Notes: generated by a model not told the origin, from the letters alone. A stretch of 64,000 nucleotides of DNA from Homarus americanus (GCF_018991925.1 NW_024744462.1:226001-290000), one strand, 5' to 3'. Counted from the stretch's first letter, positions 24,256-36,170 are shown. Numbers and translations: made by a program.

Positions 24256-24450
24256 CAATGAAATATTCCTGTTCTCAGAAATGCACTGGACATGTTATTA
24301 TACATGCCCTTTCTTAAAAGTGTTGTTGATGCCCATTTCAGATTTTTCTGGTTCTCAGAAAAATTATGTACGTACACCAGTAAATAAATACAGAGTATCC
24401 TGTTCTCAGAAACACTGTGGACACCCTATTCAAATATTTCTGTTCTTGGA
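24256..24450. repeat. Four diverged copies of a TCTGTTCTCAGAAA-containing unit
   Basis: CCTGTTCTCAGAAA, CTGGTTCTCAGAAA, CCTGTTCTCAGAAA and TCTGTTCTTGGAAT occur near 24267, 24348, 24400 and 24441, each preceded by AAATAT or GATTTTT and two of them followed by a CACTG(T/G)GGACA(C/T) motif. It is an irregular tandem repeat of about 50-80 bp. Small frames here are non-coding in appearance. Confidence 0.6.
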
Positions 24451-25125
24451 ATTTCGAGATACGCTTTCAGTAAATGTATTTTTCTTTTATTTTTCCCGAC
24501 ATGTAGGCATTTTTTGGAAAATTTTGCAGGTGTGTTAAAGAAACTTGGAAAAGTCAAATAACCTTTCTTTGCATAAGAATACAACGATAAGAGCACCAAC
24601 CTCAAAACAACTTCCAAATGTACAAATATACAGTACAGTATACAGTATATGCGGTCCGTTTCGAATAAAAATGTGATATACGGGACAATGCATGACCATT
24701 TTTCTGCAATATTTTTTTAAATAAAAACCTCTGCTTAGTAACAGTGCTATCTGCTTTAAATATTCATGTTTCAAAGCTGGTTTAAGGAGAGCAAAGGGCA
24801 CTTTACTCCACGTACAGAAATTCAAACAGCCATCTGGGAAACTGACCACATACACAGAAAAAGCGAGAATAGGTTATCACAGCTGTATAGGTTAGTCCGT
24901 CATAGTTCTAATGCGCCATCTGTTGATGAATTGTGTAGTTTATCCTGACCTCAAGATAAATCACGTCTGCAAGTGGCTAGTTGTCCTTCTTAGTATAAAA
25001 TTTAACAATAAATGGCATCTGTTGTTGTCATGGCAACGACATTTATTATGTAAACTAAAGGTTAATTTTTTCAATCGGCGATCAGTAGAGGGAGTCTTAA
25101 AGGAGGTCAGGACTCAGAAGCAGCC
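24451..25125. other. Upstream region of the SRD5A gene
   Basis: Unique AT-rich sequence with several TACAGTA motifs near 24632-24648. An in-frame TAG at 25126-25128 closes the frame upstream of the SRD5A start. TCAGT at 25130-25134 could be an initiator element, but that is only a consensus match. Confidence 0.4.
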
Positions 25126-25158
25126 TAGCTCAGTACGACACAAGCCCCAGGAGCAGCC

Positions 25159-25481
25159 ATGACGTTCACCCCAGAAGCCATAATACAACGTTATGTATAC
25201 CCGATCTTCTGGGCCACAAATGATGAGATGTTGATAAATCGTATGTGTTATGGGACTGTTATATATGCTGTCCTGACACTGCTCATCCGAAATGCTCCTT
25301 ATGGAAGGTACTATAATTACTCCTACGGGTTTGGTGTGCCCGTCAAGCTGGCCTGGTTCATACAGGAGTGCCCGTCCTTCTTTGTGCCCGTCATAATGGT
25401 GGCTTACGGCAAACAGACAGCCTACAGGGGAATGGTCAATCAACTGTGTCTAGGAATGTTCATTATGCACTACTTTCACAG
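25159..25481 (+). CDS. SRD5A1-like: SRD5A exon 1 (coding part)
   Basis: Encodes residues 1-107 and two bases of Arg108. The donor is CACAG|GTAAGT, and reading on into the intron hits TAA at once (25483). Contains the QE (Glu70) and HYFHR elements and two to three hydrophobic segments. Confidence 0.95.
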
Positions 25482-28400
25482 GTAAGTTTTAAGTCAGTTA
25501 TATTGAAAAATATTGTCATTAAGGAGAGGGTCGCATTTTATTTCATGTTATTTTTTTAAAGTGCTTTATATTTACTACTACTGTACAGCATGTTTGTTGT
25601 AATGATATAAGATTAGTGATGAAATTCAATGGTGTATGATGGAAAAAATAAGTAAGTATCAAGATCAATATTTTGATCCATTGTTGTTATTAATTATGAA
25701 CCTTGCCTTTACAACCTTAAATATAGTTTTTTTTTCATTTCTTAATGCCTCCTGCACTCCCAAACTACCAACTTTAAGACATTTTAGAATAGAAGATATT
25801 GTTCTCTTAGTTCATGAAAATGCCACTAAATTTTTGAGGAATACATGTCTCCTAATACCAGTTTTATGATTTTTATTCCTGAACACAAACCTTAGACTGA
25901 CCTTTAATGTGAACATTTCTCCTTCTCGGCTGTTGTGTTGTTGGGATGGTTCCTTTCATAGACTGTTTTTTTCTAAGGTGATGCTGTAATAGAATGTAAC
26001 TGTTATATTAGATTAGATTTATTTATTTTATAAACAGTAAATTTTATGTAGCAGTAACTGTTATGTTCAACTTGTGTGAATACAGTTCCTTTCATAGACA
26101 GGAATTTTTGTTTACAGATAATTAATAGATGATAACTTTTATTTTACTTTAGGTTAAGTTATGTTATGTTAGGTTATGTTATGTTAGGTTAGGTCTGGTA
26201 GGTTAAATTGGTTTATATTTTAGGTAACATTGAATATTCCATGACTTGGCAACTGAGACTTTCTAGACATAAACAATAAGTATGGTCAGCATGGATGTTC
26301 CAACTATACATTAGCATTCCATCAGTGTAGAACATTACTGATAAGTTATTTAACCCAAATAGCAAACTATTGATACCTCCTGTACTTCATTCCAGTTCAC
26401 ACCTTGCTTGCCACTGTGGCTTATAGGATACATACTTGATTTATTATGGGTAAATGACACATATTATTTTTTCCTCTCATTACAGTTATGTAAGACTCAA
26501 CAATTGCAAAAATTTTTCTCCTAGAAATAAGATGAAATTGTAAATTATTCAGTGGAGTAAAAGCTACAGTGGGGCAAGGCCAGATAAGATTAGGATTTTT
26601 ATTATGTATTGGGTTATAAGATACTGATAGATACTGAAAGAGATAGTGAAGAAAATTGATCAAGCGAGATAGTAGTGGCTAGTAACGATGTTAGTAAGCA
26701 AATAGACAAACTAAAGCCTCATAAGTCACCAGGTCCCAATGAGATATTTGCCTGAGTATTAAAGGAATTTAAGGAAGAGCTTAGTATGCCCTTAGCAAAG
26801 TTGTTTAACATGTCCTTAAAAACGGGTGCAGTACCAGAATCCTGGAGGATAGCGAATGTAATATCGATTTTCAAGACGGGAAATAGATCACTATCCTCTA
26901 ACTACTGTCCAATCAGTCTAACATCAACTGTAGGCAAATTACTGGAAACAATAATTTCAAACTCTATTCAAAGTCACCTGTACACTGACTTCCTTCCTTG
27001 ATTCTCTAACACTCTTACTGTTAATGTCCAAAGATAAGTTTTCAATCTGTCATCATTTGCCTATAATCACCGTACAATATACTGCAACTTACTTCTCAAA
27101 TTCACATGAAGACTAGCAGATGCATCACTCACACCAACATGCACAGTCACTGAGCCAGTTGCTTGACACAGTACTCCAAATTCCTCTCATTCACTCCCAT
27201 GAAATACAGTACAGTACATGTGGAAAATTAGTAAAATGAATTTATTCTATATCCTGTACAGTACTCTTAAATTTCATATTTAGGGTGCTCACATCTTTTG
27301 TAAAATACATTACAGTATATAGATTCATTTATAAAGTAGATTTTTTGGTTGACCGATACTTTACTCTACAGAAATTATGGTTAAAGACCCACACCCCATG
27401 TTTTACATAGTATTAACAATACTTAGTGGGTGGATCCTTAATAGATTTAACTACAGTAGCACTCTTTTTCTTTTTAATATTTTGTATACTATACTGTACT
27501 TGTGTTCAGTGGCAGATCTAGGATTTTTGTTTGTGGGGGTTAGTGGGATTGGAGTGATTTTTTAACCCAATGGAAAAATAGGAATAAGGAAAATACTGTA
27601 TATAGACTTTAACTATTAACCAGGAGTGGTTAATGGGGGGGCTAAAGGGACTGGATATGCCACTGTATGTGTGTCAGTATTGTTTATCACTCATATCTGT
27701 GTTGTCATACAGATCCTTCATCTACCCATTCTTGATGAAGAGCAACAAGCCAACACCTTTTCTGCCATTCTTGTTTGCTTTCCTAACCTGCCTCTATAAT
27801 GGAATTCTTCATGGCCTCTATTTTGTCAACTATTACCACTACAGTGATGAAGAATGGGTGTATAGACCAAGTTTTTATGTGGGTAAGAAGTATTTAATTT
27901 TTTTTATGCATGGGAAACAGCTAAGGTGTAATAGTAAGTTACAGGATGTCAGTAACTTAGACAATTGTATTTGCATGAAGTGTAACTTGTGTAATATTGT
28001 ACATGTTAATATGATTTATATGATCACATTTTAATTGTTTGGTATGTTCAAGATTTGAGAACTTTAATGGAAATAAGTCTTTTGACAGTTTGTATTATCC
28101 TGAGAGTTCTCTTACAAGTGTTTACTTGTAAGTGTTGTTCATAACCATGCTCTGTATTGTATTTTATTGGATATGTGCACTGTACTGTATATTAATCTCC
28201 CCATTATCCAGAATAATTGATGCAGAGTGGTTCTGGGTTTGAGAGATTTCCGGTACTGTATTGAGACAAATTTTCTCATGCCTGGAGAAAATCGCACGTC
28301 CCCTGAATTTTTCTGGGCACCGGTGAATGTTTCCACATCGGACTACAGTCGGACAGACTTAGTGCTGTATTTATTTATGCAAACACTACAGTAGACATAC

Positions 28401-31400
28401 AATATACAGTATTGTAAATAAACAAAATATACAACTGTATACACTACAGTACATACTGTACTCACCAGCAGATGCTGTCGTCTTGAGCTTGTGATGCATG
28501 CAAACTAAATGGTGATATGATGATACAGGATGGCCTGTTTTTCTTGTAGCAGGTGTTGCTAACTGTCACTCTCTTTTCCCTTAATGAAGGAGGGATTGTA
28601 CATGCACTGTATACTGTACGTACATACATACGCCCTCTACTCACTAGCCTATACTGTCCACTCTGCTATGTACAGTACTGTACATATGGTAATTTCACAC
28701 TTAGTGAATGTAAAGTACATATACATAACTGTAATCACTTTTTCCATCTTAACACTGCTTTAACGGCATTCTTGGCTGATTATATCCTGGTACAGTAATA
28801 TACAATACTGCACAACATTGATTGCATGTGAAACCAGTAGAGTAAGCGAACAAGCAAAGAGTTACGAGATACATCAGCCAATCATAGGCATTCCATGCAG
28901 TCACATGACAGTACCTGTAGTAGCCAATTGTAGCTCAGGAGCACTCTGAGCTTACCCACCCGCACCATTCATGCACACGGAAATTTTTTTTAATGTCCAG
29001 AACGGAGAGATCTATCGTAAAATTTCTTGGAATGATCAAAAAAAATATTTCCCAGTAATGGAGAGTTCCAGAGATCAAGATTCCAGCTAACGGGAAGGTT
29101 TCTTTGACATCTGATAAGTGAAAAATAGAATTAATCACATCATTGAACTAGGAAGTATTAGTTACAGTAGCATTTAATACACAAGTGATGCTTAATTAGG
29201 TTATGTAATTTGGAATATTTTCCCCTTAATTAAAACTATCTTAAAATAATGTTTTATTGTCTCCTAAAAGCACACTTAGCTTAGAATTTAATTTTGGAGT
29301 ATTTCTCTTTGAAGAGAATCTACTATAACTTAGCACTTAAATTACTATGTTCTATGCTCTTAGGGTAATTCTTAATGTATTCCATATTGTAATGATTCTG
29401 GTATTAATAAGTAGACTGCAAAAGTTAATTCTGTATCTTATGTTTCAGGATTCATGTTATTCCTCTATGGCATGAAAATCAACATGGGGGCAGATGCAGC
29501 ATTAAGAAATTTAAGAGGTTGGGGTGAAGTTGGCTACAAAATCCCATCTGGTTTGTATACAACATATTGATCTTTTATAATATTATACAAAAACCCCATG
29601 AATTATGTGAGTTCCATTTCTGTAAACTCTGTGTTACACATGACAGACTTTTAGAACTTGCTCAAGCCTCTCAATAAATCACTCATTACCACAACTTTTA
29701 TCATTTTTATGCATCCGTACACTTTTTTACATGGCCCTTTACACCAGCACACAATTATTATGCATGTGCTGCTTTGGTTTTAGATGATCAAATTTCCTTT
29801 GCTTTATCCTCTTCACTGCTGATTGGCCTGTTACTAATGCTATTCATCATATTTTAGAAGATGAGTGTGTTTTATCTTAAGAATGTCTTGTATACATCAG
29901 TTTACAGTACAGTATACTATATAAACATTTTACTTTTCAATTTTCAGGAGGACTGTTTGAGAAAGTATCATGTCCCAATTATTTTGGGGAAATTGTGGAG
30001 ATGTGGGGATACGCTTTAGCCAGTCTTTCCCCGCCTGCTGCTGCTCACGCCTTCTTCACAACTCTCTTCTTGTCAAGGAGAGCACTTGACCATCATCAGT
30101 AAGTTCTTACCTATGTTTGTCTTGGTTCATTGATTATTACTCATGACTCCAAAAAAAGAATGTTATACAGTAATAAGTAATACAGTAACTAATAGAGTAG
30201 CTTGTAGAAATGGGTCTAGATTTTATGTATGGTTAGTTCTGAACATTTCCCTTAAATTCTTCAAATGGCAAAAATCACCCGTTATTATATAGATAGACAG
30301 ATTGAGAAATGTACACTTGGTTTCATATGGGATTAAGCATGCAAATAAATAGAATAGGCATCCAAACACTGGCAAGTAGTATTGTATGACCATTAAACCT
30401 TGCCACCTCCCTCTATACTACATGGTGATGAGAATAAAAACAAATATAAATATACCCACCCTTCACTTGTCTTCATCCCTTCACTGTGACTGCTGTGACC
30501 TCCCCATGAAACACTCAGCACAATACTCTCTTATCATTCAGGATTCCTGCGTTTCCTGCTGTTTGTCTCCCTCACATCTACAGGTAGTACGTCTTTCACC
30601 TTATCCTTTCATCTTCTTACGTTCCTTCTACTCTACACGTCTGAATTACAGTATATATTCCCTTTCCCAATCGCCCTCTTCCCAGTCTTGCATTATGTCC
30701 ATATTGCTTTTGCAAACCCTTATTATGTATCCATCTGTTTGTTCTGCACATCTTTTACACGCACGCCTCTGCCTAATTTCTGCGTAATCTTTTTCTTTGC
30801 ACACTATTGACTCCATATATTGCTCTCAGGAACATAACACATCTTTCACTTTTAATTTGCTTCTTCCTCCTTCTTTCAAAGTTTGTTTCCCTCCTAAGTA
30901 ATAATGTTGACTCGACAATTCCTTTATATATCCTAAACTTTGCTTACTTTGACATAGGTCTCACTCTCTCTCTCTCTCTCTCCATATACTATATCATAAT
31001 GTTCTTATTGCAGTGCGTACTTTCTTTTTCTGCAACTCTGTGATCTATGTCATAACTCATTGCTCTTGTAGCCACACATGCATGCCCAGATATGACACAC
31101 ATCACTATCTCCATTGAAGGTGACATTTCTTTCAGTGTACTTTTTTCTCATTACTTGTTTCTAGAACTGTCTCATAGTATACACATTCTTCTATACTCAT
31201 GCTAACATTTTTTTTCCCACCTTTTTACCAAATTAATGTAAAATGAAAGGGAAGGAAAAGTAAATAATTATACAGTATACCGTACTTAATATAGTACTGT
31301 AGTTTATCAGATTAAAAAAAATATACAGTATTGTGTTGTGTAGAGACTAACACTTAGTGAATGAAGCTGACTGTAGAAGCACATTTATAAATTTAAAGAA

Positions 31401-31511
31401 GAAAAAAAGAATAAAGTCATTACCAATAACTTATACTTTTTCAGGTGGTACCTTAAAAAATTTGAGGATTATCCAAAATCCCGCAAGGCTGTGTTCCCAT
31501 TTCTCATCTAA
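25159..31511 (+). CDS. SRD5A1-like: Steroid 5-alpha-reductase (3-oxo-5-alpha-steroid 4-dehydrogenase), complete five-exon gene
   Basis: Joining 25159-25481, 27713-27882, 29449-29550, 29948-30098 and 31445-31511 gives 813 nt, a 270-residue protein plus stop, with every intron GT..AG and phases 2, 1, 1, 2. The family reduces the delta-4 double bond of 3-oxo steroids with NADPH in the ER membrane. Family hallmarks are all present: FIQECPSFF with Glu70 and HYFHR with Tyr105 (equivalents of the human SRD5A2 catalytic Glu57/Tyr91), Asn176 and Asp180, NLRGWGEVGYKIPSGG with Arg187, PNYFGE with Asn209 and Glu213, RALDHHQWY with Arg243 and His247, and YPKSRK with Arg262 near the C terminus. Length matches the 254-259 residues of the human enzymes. 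Several hydrophobic helices fit a polytopic protein. The start has a stop upstream in frame (25126) and G at -3. The substrate in this animal is not shown by sequence. An SRD5A3-type polyprenol reductase is less likely given the close SRD5A1/2 motif match. Confidence 0.96.
25482..26660. other. SRD5A intron 1, left part
   Basis: AT-rich intron with a degenerate GGTTATGTTATGTTAGG stretch at about 26150-26215, an eroded TTAGG-like block. No other feature. Confidence 0.6.
26663..27001 (+). pseudogene. LINE reverse-transcriptase fragment (CR1/jockey-like), broken
   Basis: The plus-strand frame reads DKLKPHKSPGPNEI, then a stop (TGA at 26753), then VLKEFKEELS, LAKLFNMSLKTGAVPESW, IANVISIF, NYCPISLTSTVGKLLETIIS. 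This is the fingers/early palm segment of a non-LTR retrotransposon reverse transcriptase (KSPGPD..., VP.W..A.V.PIFK.G, NYRPISLTS). Homology stops at about 27000, before the catalytic YADD region. It lies inside SRD5A intron 1, sense to the gene, and is a dead insertion. Confidence 0.85.
27507..27665. mobile_element. hAT-type MITE in SRD5A intron 1, next to exon 2
   Basis: The left terminus CAGTGGCAGATCTAG pairs with the reverse complement of the right terminus, CAGTGGCATATCCAG, and the element is 159 bp. Flanking 8-mers CTTGTGTT and TATGTGTG share the central TGTGT, consistent with a decayed 8-bp duplication. It ends 47 bp upstream of exon 2. Confidence 0.75.
27713..27882 (+). CDS. SRD5A1-like: SRD5A exon 2
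   Basis: The acceptor is TCATACAG and the donor G|GTAAGA. Completes Arg108 and continues SFIYPFLMKSNKPTP, the strongly conserved RxxIYPFLxRxxKPTP block, through RPSFYV and the first base of Gly165. A MITE ends 47 bp upstream of it. Confidence 0.95.
27883..29448. other. SRD5A intron 2
   Basis: AT-rich, strongly enriched for TACAGTA/TACTGTA motifs (about 28170-28690). Contains a possible decayed DNA element at about 28190-29105 (separate entry). Confidence 0.6.
28190..29105. mobile_element. Possible decayed Tigger-like element in SRD5A intron 2
   Basis: The left side, ATCTCCCCATTATCCAGAAT followed by TTGATG, resembles the reverse complement of the right side, ACCTTCCCGTTAGCTGGAAT followed by CTTGATC. 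Both carry TCTGG-(A/T)-type subterminal repeats. Ends and TA duplications are not resolved, so this is tentative. Confidence 0.35.
29449..29550 (+). CDS. SRD5A1-like: SRD5A exon 3
   Basis: The acceptor is TGTTTCAG and the donor G|GTTTGT, a weak but legal GT. Encodes GMKINMGADAALRNLRGWG and GYKIPS, which carry the NADPH-site Asn176, Asp180 and Arg187 equivalents. The exon is 102 nt. Confidence 0.93.
29551..29947. other. SRD5A intron 3
   Basis: AT-rich, ends in an ATTTTCAG acceptor. No other feature. Confidence 0.7.
29948..30098 (+). CDS. SRD5A1-like: SRD5A exon 4
   Basis: The acceptor is TTTTCAG and the donor CA|GTAAGTT. Encodes GGLFEKVSCPNYFGEIVEMW, GYALASLSPPAAAHAFFTT and LSRRALDHH. The 151-nt exon carries the NYFGE motif (Asn209, Glu213). 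Confidence 0.95.
30099..31444. other. SRD5A intron 4
   Basis: The middle part (about 30400-31030) is pyrimidine-rich and contains a short CT run (30959-30981). Open frames there have no recognised motif. It may be an old antisense transposon, but I cannot name one. Confidence 0.5.
31445..31511 (+). CDS. SRD5A1-like: SRD5A exon 5 (last coding part)
   Basis: The acceptor is CTTTTTCAG. Encodes QWYLKKFEDYPKSRKAVFPF and LI, then TAA at 31509-31511. The C-terminal SRK.(V/L).PF ending is the family signature. The 3'UTR extends an unknown distance; I could not assign a poly(A) signal. Confidence 0.95.
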
Positions 31512-32404
<893 letters not shown>

Positions 32405-32725
32405 GGGCACCTCCCTACATCCTTGTGTAAGGTGAAGCGCAGAAGCATTTACAGCGCCCAACAGGGAAGCATGCTAAGTTCATGCTTGCCTTTATGTCTC
32501 ATGAGTTAAGGGCGTAGAAGCCTGAAGAGTCAAGGACGTAGAAGCCTGAAGAGTCAATGGTTTATGTCATCAAGTTATTGGAAGTTCCAAAAACTTTCCT
32601 TGAATACGAATTCGCAACTTTCGATTTACAACAAGTACCTACATTACTGCTAGGTGAACAGGGACTAATGGGGGCTAGGAAGTATGTCCAAACAACTTCC
32701 ACCGGCCCGGGAATCGAACCCGGAA
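32405..32725 (-). mobile_element. tRNA-derived SINE-like element, minus strand, with B box
   Basis: Read on the minus strand, GGTTCGATTCC (32710-32720) is a perfect RNA polymerase III B box. It is followed by TTCACCTAGCAGTAATGTAG (about 32635-32656), a central motif shared with the SINEs at 39620 and 51875. No A box is evident, so the 5' end is probably truncated. The element ends in an AAT-type tail (the TTA run on the plus strand). Confidence 0.6.
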
Positions 32726-33469
32726 GTTGCAGTTGATGTAACTTGAAATGGTCAACCATGAAGATCTTGATAAGAGCATATGTGTGTGAATTATATCCTC
32801 TATTGTTAGATACACAGTAATTAGAGTAAACTTTTTCACTATATGTTAATGTAATTTTTTCTTTTACATTTTACTTATTGGGTAGACAGTACTTATGCTG
32901 CTTCCATCTTTCAACATATTCTACCAAACAAAAAAGATTTATAACTGAAATTTCATAACCCCGGTAAACTCTTCCATCTTTTAGTGTATTTATCCTAGCT
33001 GTACCTTTTTTGACACAGTGGGTATAACACCTTCCAATCATCCCAATCGGGTATATTGTACAAATTTGTGTACTGTAACATTTTTAGCATGATTACAGAA
33101 ATTACATGGGCAGTCCATATGATAAAGATACCGGTACCAGTACCTGTACATTATATAATGTTCCTCAGATTACAGCTAGAGTTTCAGAATGTCTGTATGG
33201 TAAATTATCATATTATAGTAAGTGCCTCTGCTCATCTGTCATAAAAACACAATATGTATTACCCCAAATCACTGAATCCTAATATCCACAGTAAATAACC
33301 TCTGTCCAGCCTAACAGAAATAGTATAAGATAATGTAGTTTTGATAAGGTTTAGGAGTTCGCTATATTTTAGATACATCACCTAAACAACTATTTTAGTA
33401 CAATATACTGTATTGCACTTAGAAAACTGTCCAAATACAGTACTTCACTAGTAAAACTGTGTCAATATA
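32726..33469. other. AT-rich spacer
   Basis: TACAGTA motifs near 33405-33473. No gene seen. Confidence 0.4.
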
Positions 33470-34092
33470 CAGTAGTACCCCGATTTACGCGGTCAATTGA
33501 ACCCACAGGGTACCGCGGAAAGTGAAAACCGCGTAAAGTGAACAACAGAACATATGGGATTAATTCCAATAGAGACTGGCCCGACCCCCAAACTCCACTT
33601 TTTCAGACACAATACCTACGTTGTAGTAAAAATTACATCTTAATTTTATGATGGTATGCACTCACAATTAATAATTAAGAGAAATATCAATATTAGTTTT
33701 CTTAACACTTACATTAGTAGAAAAGATGGCTGGGCACACAGGGATGGGGGGTTGGTTCCGAGGCAGAGGGCAGATTATTGGCCCTCACCTGTATCACTTG
33801 TATCAATTGTATCACTATCCACCACATAGGCTTGCAGGGCCTCTTTGTCAAACCCCTCAAAGTCCATATAAGTCCAAATCCTCACTATCACTATCACTGA
33901 CTTAGGCCTGTTGTGGCGGGTGAAGAACTCGGTAATGTTTTGATGACTGGGCGACCTTGTGCGCATCCTGCCCGCGCCGCTTCCCGCGTATATGAGTATA
34001 TGCACCGCAGAAAGTGAAAGTTCGGTTCTGGCGAGGCACCGCGTAAATGAGAAATCGCGGAAAGTGAAACCGCGTAAAGCGGGGAAATACTG
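33470..34092. mobile_element. Tigger/pogo-like MITE 1 with TA target duplication
   Basis: The left end CAGTAGTACCCCGATTTACG pairs with the reverse complement of the right end, CAGTATTTCCCCGCTTTACG. Both are flanked by TA, the mariner/pogo target. Subterminal ACCGCG(T/G)AAA and GCGGAAAGTGAAA motifs repeat at both ends. It is 623 bp. The internal minus-strand frame (about 33775-34005) may be a shred of transposase but lacks a recognisable catalytic motif. Confidence 0.85.
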
Positions 34093-34345
34093 TACTGTAC
34101 TTCACTTAGAAAATTGTGTCAGCATGTCTCACTCACAAAACTGTCAGTATACACCTTGTACTGACTACCAGTACTCCACACTAGTCTCAAATATGATATT
34201 GCATGTGAAAAAAATATATATATATCTACATCATGTATTCAAAGCTATTTCATGACTCATGATCTTACCATTAATAATTACTCATAATAATAATATTTAT
34301 TCAGTAAAATTGTCATAAAGGTTTACTTTTGGATAGAAATGATTA

Positions 34346-34652
34346 CAGGGGGGGTCCCCGGGTTACGAACGGGATCCATTCCTGAGGACGTTTGTAAGTT
34401 GGATTTGTACGTAAGTCGGAACACGTGCTTTATGCATACTGTACTTACAAAACAATGTTTATATTCCCACTATATCATAGCCTAAGTCCTTATATACATC
34501 TAAAATCACTTAATTTTAGACAAAAGAAGAAATAGAACGACAAAATACAATAAATGAAAGTAAAAAATAAGTCATCAGGTAAATAAAATAATGTAAATTT
34601 CAAGTTTAACCCCATTCGTATCGGCGGGCGTTCGTAAGTCGGGGACCTCCTG
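34346..34652. mobile_element. Tigger-like MITE 2 with TA target duplication
   Basis: The left end CAGGGGGGGTCCCCGGGTTA, followed by CGAACG, pairs with the reverse complement of the right end, CAGGAGGTCCCCGACTTACG. TA flanks both ends. Subterminal GTTTGTAAGTTGGA and TTCGTAAGTCGG repeats occur as in vertebrate Tigger-derived MITEs. It is 307 bp and non-coding. Confidence 0.85.
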
Positions 34653-35870
34653 TATAAACTATGCAAACGGCTAATGAGTCTATTAATGGCGAAGAGAATA
34701 AAAGTAAAAACCAAAATTAAAGTTATACAGTTCAGCATGAATATAAACAATGTAGATAAATGGTGCATGTAGGCCATGGGAGTACAGTAGTACGTATACA
34801 GTTTCTCATATGCCTAGACAGTGCAGGTAAACAACAATGGTAGGTAGTAAGGCAATTTGACCAAAGATAGCTGACAAAGCTGTCAGGTGCTTATTTCCAG
34901 GAGGGTCTGTTTAATCAGTTTGTTCCCATTTTTACACTTGGGCCTCGATTAATAATGATTCATAGTAAACAAGAAGCATAGAGTAGCATCACATATTTGA
35001 TACAGACATTGAAATCCAGAAACAATACAGAAATATTTTGTAAAGTAAATGTTTTGAACATATCATTGGGTCTTTGTCAATTGAATTTGTTGAGTTTTTT
35101 GTTGATGGATGTGTTTTAAGAAGGCTGTGGATGCAAAATTCTTGTTTGAATACAAAAACCGCTCTTTATAACATCCTCTAAAATTTGTACATTATGAATG
35201 GTTGACCCTTGAAAAAATTATTTAACATTTAATATTGTTACTTTGCTATCTTTTTAGAATTCATAAACATCCTCTATCCTTGTCTATATCACTGTTGAAT
35301 GAATGTTAAAATTATATTACAGACCACTAGTATACACTACCGTTGATTACAGGGAATTCTGAAAGAAGACATTTAAAAGTGTGGCTTTTCATTATCCTCT
35401 TTTATTTATTTTTTTATTCGGTCTTCTGCGTGTTGTATGAGAACCTTTTGGTCAGTTACTTAAAATGCTCTGATTAAAGTAGAGTAGGACACTTGACTGT
35501 ATATATGTAAGGTACAGTATATGACTAGGATTGGATCTTCAAGGGAACAAGAACATTTCTAAGAATATTTGACTTGTTGATGGTTTGCAACTAATTTTAT
35601 AACAGGAATATCTGGATTCATTTTTCAGGTGATGGTCAGGTTATAAGGTTGACCAGCTTGGTACCAATGGAATTAGTTGTGTGTATTATATAAAGGCCTG
35701 AGACTGGTGAACACTCTGCTGCAAAGAGTGTTACCACAATCACTGTTAGAACTTTGGTGATCACATTCAACCTTTCAAGCAGTTCATAGATCTTATTGAG
35801 GAAACCTGTTTTTAATATAAAGGTACGTAATCCTATTAATTTTTTTATCTGTGGTAGTGACCATAACAAA
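34653..35870. other. AT-rich spacer
   Basis: Nothing recognised beyond TACAGTA motifs (for example near 34788 and 35512). Confidence 0.4.
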
Positions 35871-35879
35871 AGTCTCGTG

Positions 35880-36170
35880 AAGCTGTGAGATAAGTTTATG
35901 ACAGTTGTGGAAAAAGTGACCCAGAAATTGATGAAGGGAGAGAGTGGAGACTACTGTATTGAAAGGAAGTTTGGGTTCATGCCAGGCAGGGGGGTCTACA
36001 GAGGTAATATTTATGACTAAGCAACTACAAGAAGTATGTCTAGGGAAGGAGAAAAGCTGTTGTTTGTAAATTTGTAGAAAGCATTTAGCAGAATACCTAT
36101 GAGATGGTGTAGTGAGCAACGAGGAAGTTAGTGATTTAGGAGTGTCTTGTATAAGTGATTTTGACATTGT
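35880..36170 (+). pseudogene. LINE reverse-transcriptase fragment (RTE-like), frameshifted
   Basis: Across several plus-strand frames the sequence reads VVEKVTQKLMKGE, KFGFMPGRG, then after a frame change STEVIFMTKQLQE, then after another KLLFVNL-stop-KAFSRIP. This is the order of the non-LTR RT blocks FGFMPGR..T.AIF..RQLQEK and L...F.D.EKAFDRIPR, which include the first catalytic Asp region. The expected Asp is replaced by Asn and followed by a stop. It is a dead relic, distinct from the CR1/jockey-like fragment in SRD5A intron 1. Confidence 0.8.

Noticed and set aside
33775..34005. Domesticated transposase gene inside the Tigger-like MITE
   Set aside because: The 76-codon frame has no catalytic DDE/D motif and lies entirely within the MITE boundaries.
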